17,341 bases of DNA, taken from assembly GCA_903913175.1 (NCBI GenBank), contig CAIWKF010000071.1, positions 1-17,341 on the forward strand. Reading direction: 5' to 3'. The notes below the pieces were generated by a model. It did not search any database and was not told the origin of the DNA. It saw nothing but the letters and a program-made list of their open reading frames with translations. Position numbers and translations under genes: made by a program. Shown piece after piece: positions 15,801 through 17,341 of the stretch; position 1 is the first letter of the stretch, and each line of letters opens with the position of its first letter. This DNA comes from Candidatus Staskawiczbacteria bacterium (GTDB lineage: Bacteria > Patescibacteriota > Minisyncoccia > Minisyncoccales > Staskawiczbacteraceae).

Positions 15801-16143
15801 CCGAAGCATTGGGCCTTACTCACTTATTACTCAGCAACCTTTAGGAGGAAAAGCTCAGTTTGGAGGACAGCGTTTTGGAGAAATGGAAGTTTGGGCTTTG
15901 GAAGGCTATGGAGCAGCTCATACTTTGCAAGAAATGCTTACCATTAAGTCTGACGATGTTATTGGTAGAGCCACAACTTATGAATCAATCTTAAAAGGTG
16001 AGCCAATAAGAAATCCAAATATTCCAGCATCTTTTAACTTGCTTGTAGCTGAACTTAAATCACTTGGCATGGCTGTGGAAGTAAAAGAGCGTCCACGACA
16101 AGACAAAGATGACCGACGCGAAGACAAGAAAGACGAAAAATAA
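12883..16143 (+). CDS. rpoB: DNA-directed RNA polymerase subunit beta
   Basis: A 1086-aa RpoB, shorter than the E. coli protein (1342 aa) and without its lineage inserts. The order is canonical: ERGTFVVNGVERVVVSQL-RSPG in the protrusion region, the rifampicin pocket (SSQFSQFMDNENPLAELEHK then RRLTTTGPGG), GLTRERAGFEVRDV and CPIETPEGPN-GL, the fork/active-site motif LPLRGGGFED at 687-696 with E695-D696, K847 and K855 in GDKLVGRHGNKG (contacts to the RNA 3' end), and the C-terminal LGGKAQFGGQRFGEMEVWALE block. Oddities: the usual W-x-GYNFED is LRGGGFED here, and the residue matching E. coli Ser531 is T412. The tail is highly charged. It stands alone: no rplJ/rplL precedes and no rpoC follows. 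The ATG context has no Shine-Dalgarno sequence. Confidence 0.98.
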   Translation: MAEINYKVRNFSKSKITYSLPDLLLMQKDTWNDFLDVRIKELFEEMSPIRDYTGKEMELWFGDYKLGTPNYKDGLTARKSNDSLEAPLRVKIKLVNLKTKEIKEQEVFVADIPLMTERGTFVVNGVERVVVSQLIRSPGAFFTARTSKGRKLFGSKIIPNRGAWLEFETDESGFIGVKINRKRKVPATTLLLALGLKTTADIEKEFKDVDTGEVKYIYETLKRDTCKDQKEALVEVYRRLRPGDLVTPDTAQDLIFNMFFNFDRYDLSKVGRWKTWQRLPNLATTKDRKNKDVDKEDRILKIEDLIEVVKEVIRMNNDPTAKPDQVDHLGNRRVRCLSELLQNRLRVGMMRMERIIKDKMSTLEVGTITPNQLINPRPLMAVVKEFYTSSQFSQFMDNENPLAELEHKRRLTTTGPGGLTRERAGFEVRDVQPSHYGRICPIETPEGPNVGLVGHLASFAYVNPYGFIETPYFKVKNGKITDEINYLSAQEEERFVIAPASVPIDEKTGKILAEVPPDMVEARVKGEPAEVEIAKVDYIDVSSKQFISIAASLIPFLQNDDASRALMGSNMQRQAVPLLRPECPLVGTGVERNVARDSGQVVLAEHNGKVTEVDAKHITVAYDVSGKKEEKTYDLQTFVRTNQYSCFHQKPIVDKGQQFKKGDVMADGAAISNGRLALGRNILICFLPLRGGGFEDSMTISQKLVKEDEFTSIHLEDFTCDVRETKLGDEMTTSDIPNVGEEKLKDLDEDGVIRIGAEVGPNDILVGKISPKGEAELTPEERLLRAIFGDKAKDVKDTSLRVEHGKKGKVVNIRIFSRELGHKLEPGVIKRIQVEVAETRKIKVGDKLVGRHGNKGVVSRVLPEAEMPFLADGTPIDLIISPLSVPSRMNIGQILETHLGWAAHELGYLAITPSLLGANREDIKKELKEAGLPESGQTTLYDGRTGLPFPQPITVGYMYVMKLIHMVDDKVHARSIGPYSLITQQPLGGKAQFGGQRFGEMEVWALEGYGAAHTLQEMLTIKSDDVIGRATTYESILKGEPIRNPNIPASFNLLVAELKSLGMAVEVKERPRQDKDDRREDKKDEK

Positions 16144-16157
16144 TTTAAGGTTTGAAA

Positions 16158-16183
16158 TGTCCCGTAAAATTTTTTGCGGGACA
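16158..16183. terminator. Strong hairpin after rpoB, probable terminator
   Basis: TGTCCCG (16158-16164) pairs perfectly with CGGGACA (16177-16183); the stem extends inward through a T-G pair and A-T pairs to a 4-base loop. It begins 15 bases after the rpoB stop. No T-run follows on either strand, so it may need a factor or act as an RNA 3' stabiliser. It separates rpoB from an unrelated gene where rpoC would be expected. Confidence 0.6.
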
Positions 16184-16208
16184 AAATCAGATTTTAAATT
16201 TGTAAACT

Positions 16209-16961
16209 ATGCAAAATAGAAAAGTTTCAACATTAATTGGTATTACCATTATTCTTGCGGTGGCAATTATTGTTTTTGCCGGAGTTTTTGCTTTTCAATA
16301 TTTTGCATTAAAAAATAACCAAATTCCAAACCAAAATACCGAAAAAATAGTAAATAATCAAAATTCAAACACTGAAACTGCCAGTTGGAAAACATTTACA
16401 GTAAATAAGGGTGGCTATGTTTTTGTAATATCAGTTGGGGAATGCAATGAAGAAAAACTAAGTGGCTGGTGTACTCCAGTTAAAAGAGATATGAATATAT
16501 TAGATGCAAAAACGTCTAATCTTATACAAAACATAAGTTTAAAAGACTATAGCATTAATAGGCATGGTTATAATAGAGTGATCAGTTCTGAATCTAATAA
16601 TTATCCCGATTTAACACTTACTGATATTAATTTTGATGGTAAAAATGATTTGATGATAAGGAGTGGATCAAGCGGAGGAGCGTATGAAGTGTCTTCATAC
16701 GATATATATTTATATAACTTTAACACGAACGCTTTTATCTTAAGTAAAGATCTAACAGATTTAGCACAGAGTAATATGATTTTTGAAATTAGCCAAGAAG
16801 ACCGAGAAATTGTTATTTCTAATAAAATTGGCAATCTCATGAATCAAATAAATAAATATAAAGTCATAAATAATATACCGCAGGAATTTCGCAGGGAGTC
16901 TTATGGATTAGAAAAAACAATCATTGAGAATTTAGTTGATGGCAAGTGGGTTAAACAATAA
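16209..16961 (+). CDS. Membrane-anchored hypothetical protein with a single FG-GAP/XAC2610-like calcium-loop motif
   Basis: A 250-aa protein with one N-terminal hydrophobic helix (about 7-33) after a short basic head, then an Asn/Gln-rich linker (36-57) and a globular outer domain. No lipobox cysteine is seen, so it is likely a signal anchor with the domain outside. DINFDGKNDLMI begins at D139; this Asp-rich loop followed by a strand is typical of FG-GAP or XAC2610-type repeats, and SYDIYLYNF follows as the next strand. C79 and C88 could form a disulfide. Function unknown. It follows the post-rpoB hairpin and precedes a gene with a similar N-terminus, suggesting a pair of related surface proteins. 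The gene contains a 9-base perfect hairpin at 16681-16701. Confidence 0.75.
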   Translation: MQNRKVSTLIGITIILAVAIIVFAGVFAFQYFALKNNQIPNQNTEKIVNNQNSNTETASWKTFTVNKGGYVFVISVGECNEEKLSGWCTPVKRDMNILDAKTSNLIQNISLKDYSINRHGYNRVISSESNNYPDLTLTDINFDGKNDLMIRSGSSGGAYEVSSYDIYLYNFNTNAFILSKDLTDLAQSNMIFEISQEDREIVISNKIGNLMNQINKYKVINNIPQEFRRESYGLEKTIIENLVDGKWVKQ

Positions 16962-16985
16962 AATAAATATTTATAAATTAAATTT

Positions 16986-17341
16986 ATGCAAAACAAGAAA
17001 ATAATTTATTTTATTTCAGCAGTAATTATTTTAGCCATTGTCATTATTGGTGGTGTCTTGTCTGCATATAATCATTTTTTTCCAAAAGCGATAGATCCAG
17101 CAAAATACGCTCAAGTCCAAACAGATATGAATTTAGATAAAATGATATTAATAATTTAGAAGCCTATGAAGTGGAGTGGAAAGTACCAGCCTCACGCGAC
17201 TTAATAGTAGGAGGGCACCCGGAATATATAAGAGTTGAAACATATTTTAAATACGGGTCTTGCAGATATTCAGAAGTAGTTTTAGAAGATAATCATTATT
17301 TCAATATATACAATAAAATAATTTCTACTTTTAAGTTTACA
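16986..17341 (+). pseudogene. Membrane-anchored hypothetical protein, frameshifted and cut by the window end
   Basis: The ATG at 16986 opens a 57-codon frame ending at TAG 17157-17159: a basic head MQNKK, one hydrophobic helix (about 6-27), then NHFFPKAIDPAKYAQVQ. Near the A-run at 17139-17142 the frame can be rescued by one extra base: from 17144 the +2 frame reads DINNLEAYEVEWKVP and stays open to 17341. The join NLDK/NDINNLEAYEVEWK reads naturally, so this is one gene with a missing base, by real mutation or base-calling error in a homopolymer. The N-terminus resembles that of the preceding gene (MQN-K, one helix), suggesting paralogues. The function of the outer domain is unknown. If the shift is real, the product is a 57-aa anchor peptide. 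Confidence 0.7.

Noticed and set aside
1..17341. CRISPR array, insertion sequence, prophage or rRNA
   Set aside because: No regularly spaced repeats, transposase, phage genes or rRNA-like stretches were found.

Overview
The window is AT-rich DNA with every supported gene on the + strand, packed with gaps of a few bases or a 4-base overlap. No recognisable Shine-Dalgarno sequence precedes any start; most starts sit in A/T-only context. This, together with a compact RpoB of 1086 aa and a secreted peptidase ending in a coiled coil plus peptidoglycan-binding module, suggests a member of the Candidate Phyla Radiation (Patescibacteria, Parcubacteria-like). That placement is an inference from gene style, not from a marker-gene tree.

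Region 1 (1-6949) is a surface-polysaccharide cluster. It holds a glycosyltransferase of the reversibly glycosylated polypeptide / UDP-arabinopyranose mutase type, two GT4 glycosyltransferases, a large fusion of an O-antigen ligase/polymerase-like membrane domain with a WecG/TagA/CpsF glycosyltransferase, and a GDP-mannose 3,5-epimerase-like enzyme. Region 3 (9058-10825) continues it with a nucleotidyltransferase and a polyprenyl-phosphate sugar-1-phosphate transferase that would start the lipid-linked glycan. A plausible flow is: activated sugars from the epimerase and nucleotidyltransferase, initiation on the lipid carrier, extension by the GT26-type domain and GT4 enzymes, then polymerisation or ligation by the membrane domain.

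Region 2 (6962-9054) interrupts this cluster with an AlbA_2/GHKL-ATPase protein, a repeat-bearing spacer, and a small protein with an ADP-ribosyltransferase-like motif order. Neither has an obvious role in glycan synthesis. A GC-rich 96-base inverted-repeat element lies just before the epimerase gene, and a second GC-rich palindrome lies inside the sugar transferase gene.

Region 4 (10841-12559) is a secreted zinc metallopeptidase. Region 5 (12560-16183) is a 323-base leader with a candidate promoter and several hairpins, including a terminator-like one with competing pairings, then rpoB and a downstream hairpin. Neither rplJ/rplL upstream nor rpoC downstream is present, which is unusual. Region 6 (16209-17341) has two membrane-anchored hypothetical proteins with similar N-termini; the second is frameshifted and runs off the window.

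The best leads are the rpoB leader, the 96-base inverted-repeat element, the polymerase-GT26 fusion with an in-frame stop near its N-terminus, and the pairing of two enzymes otherwise best known from plant cell-wall sugar metabolism.
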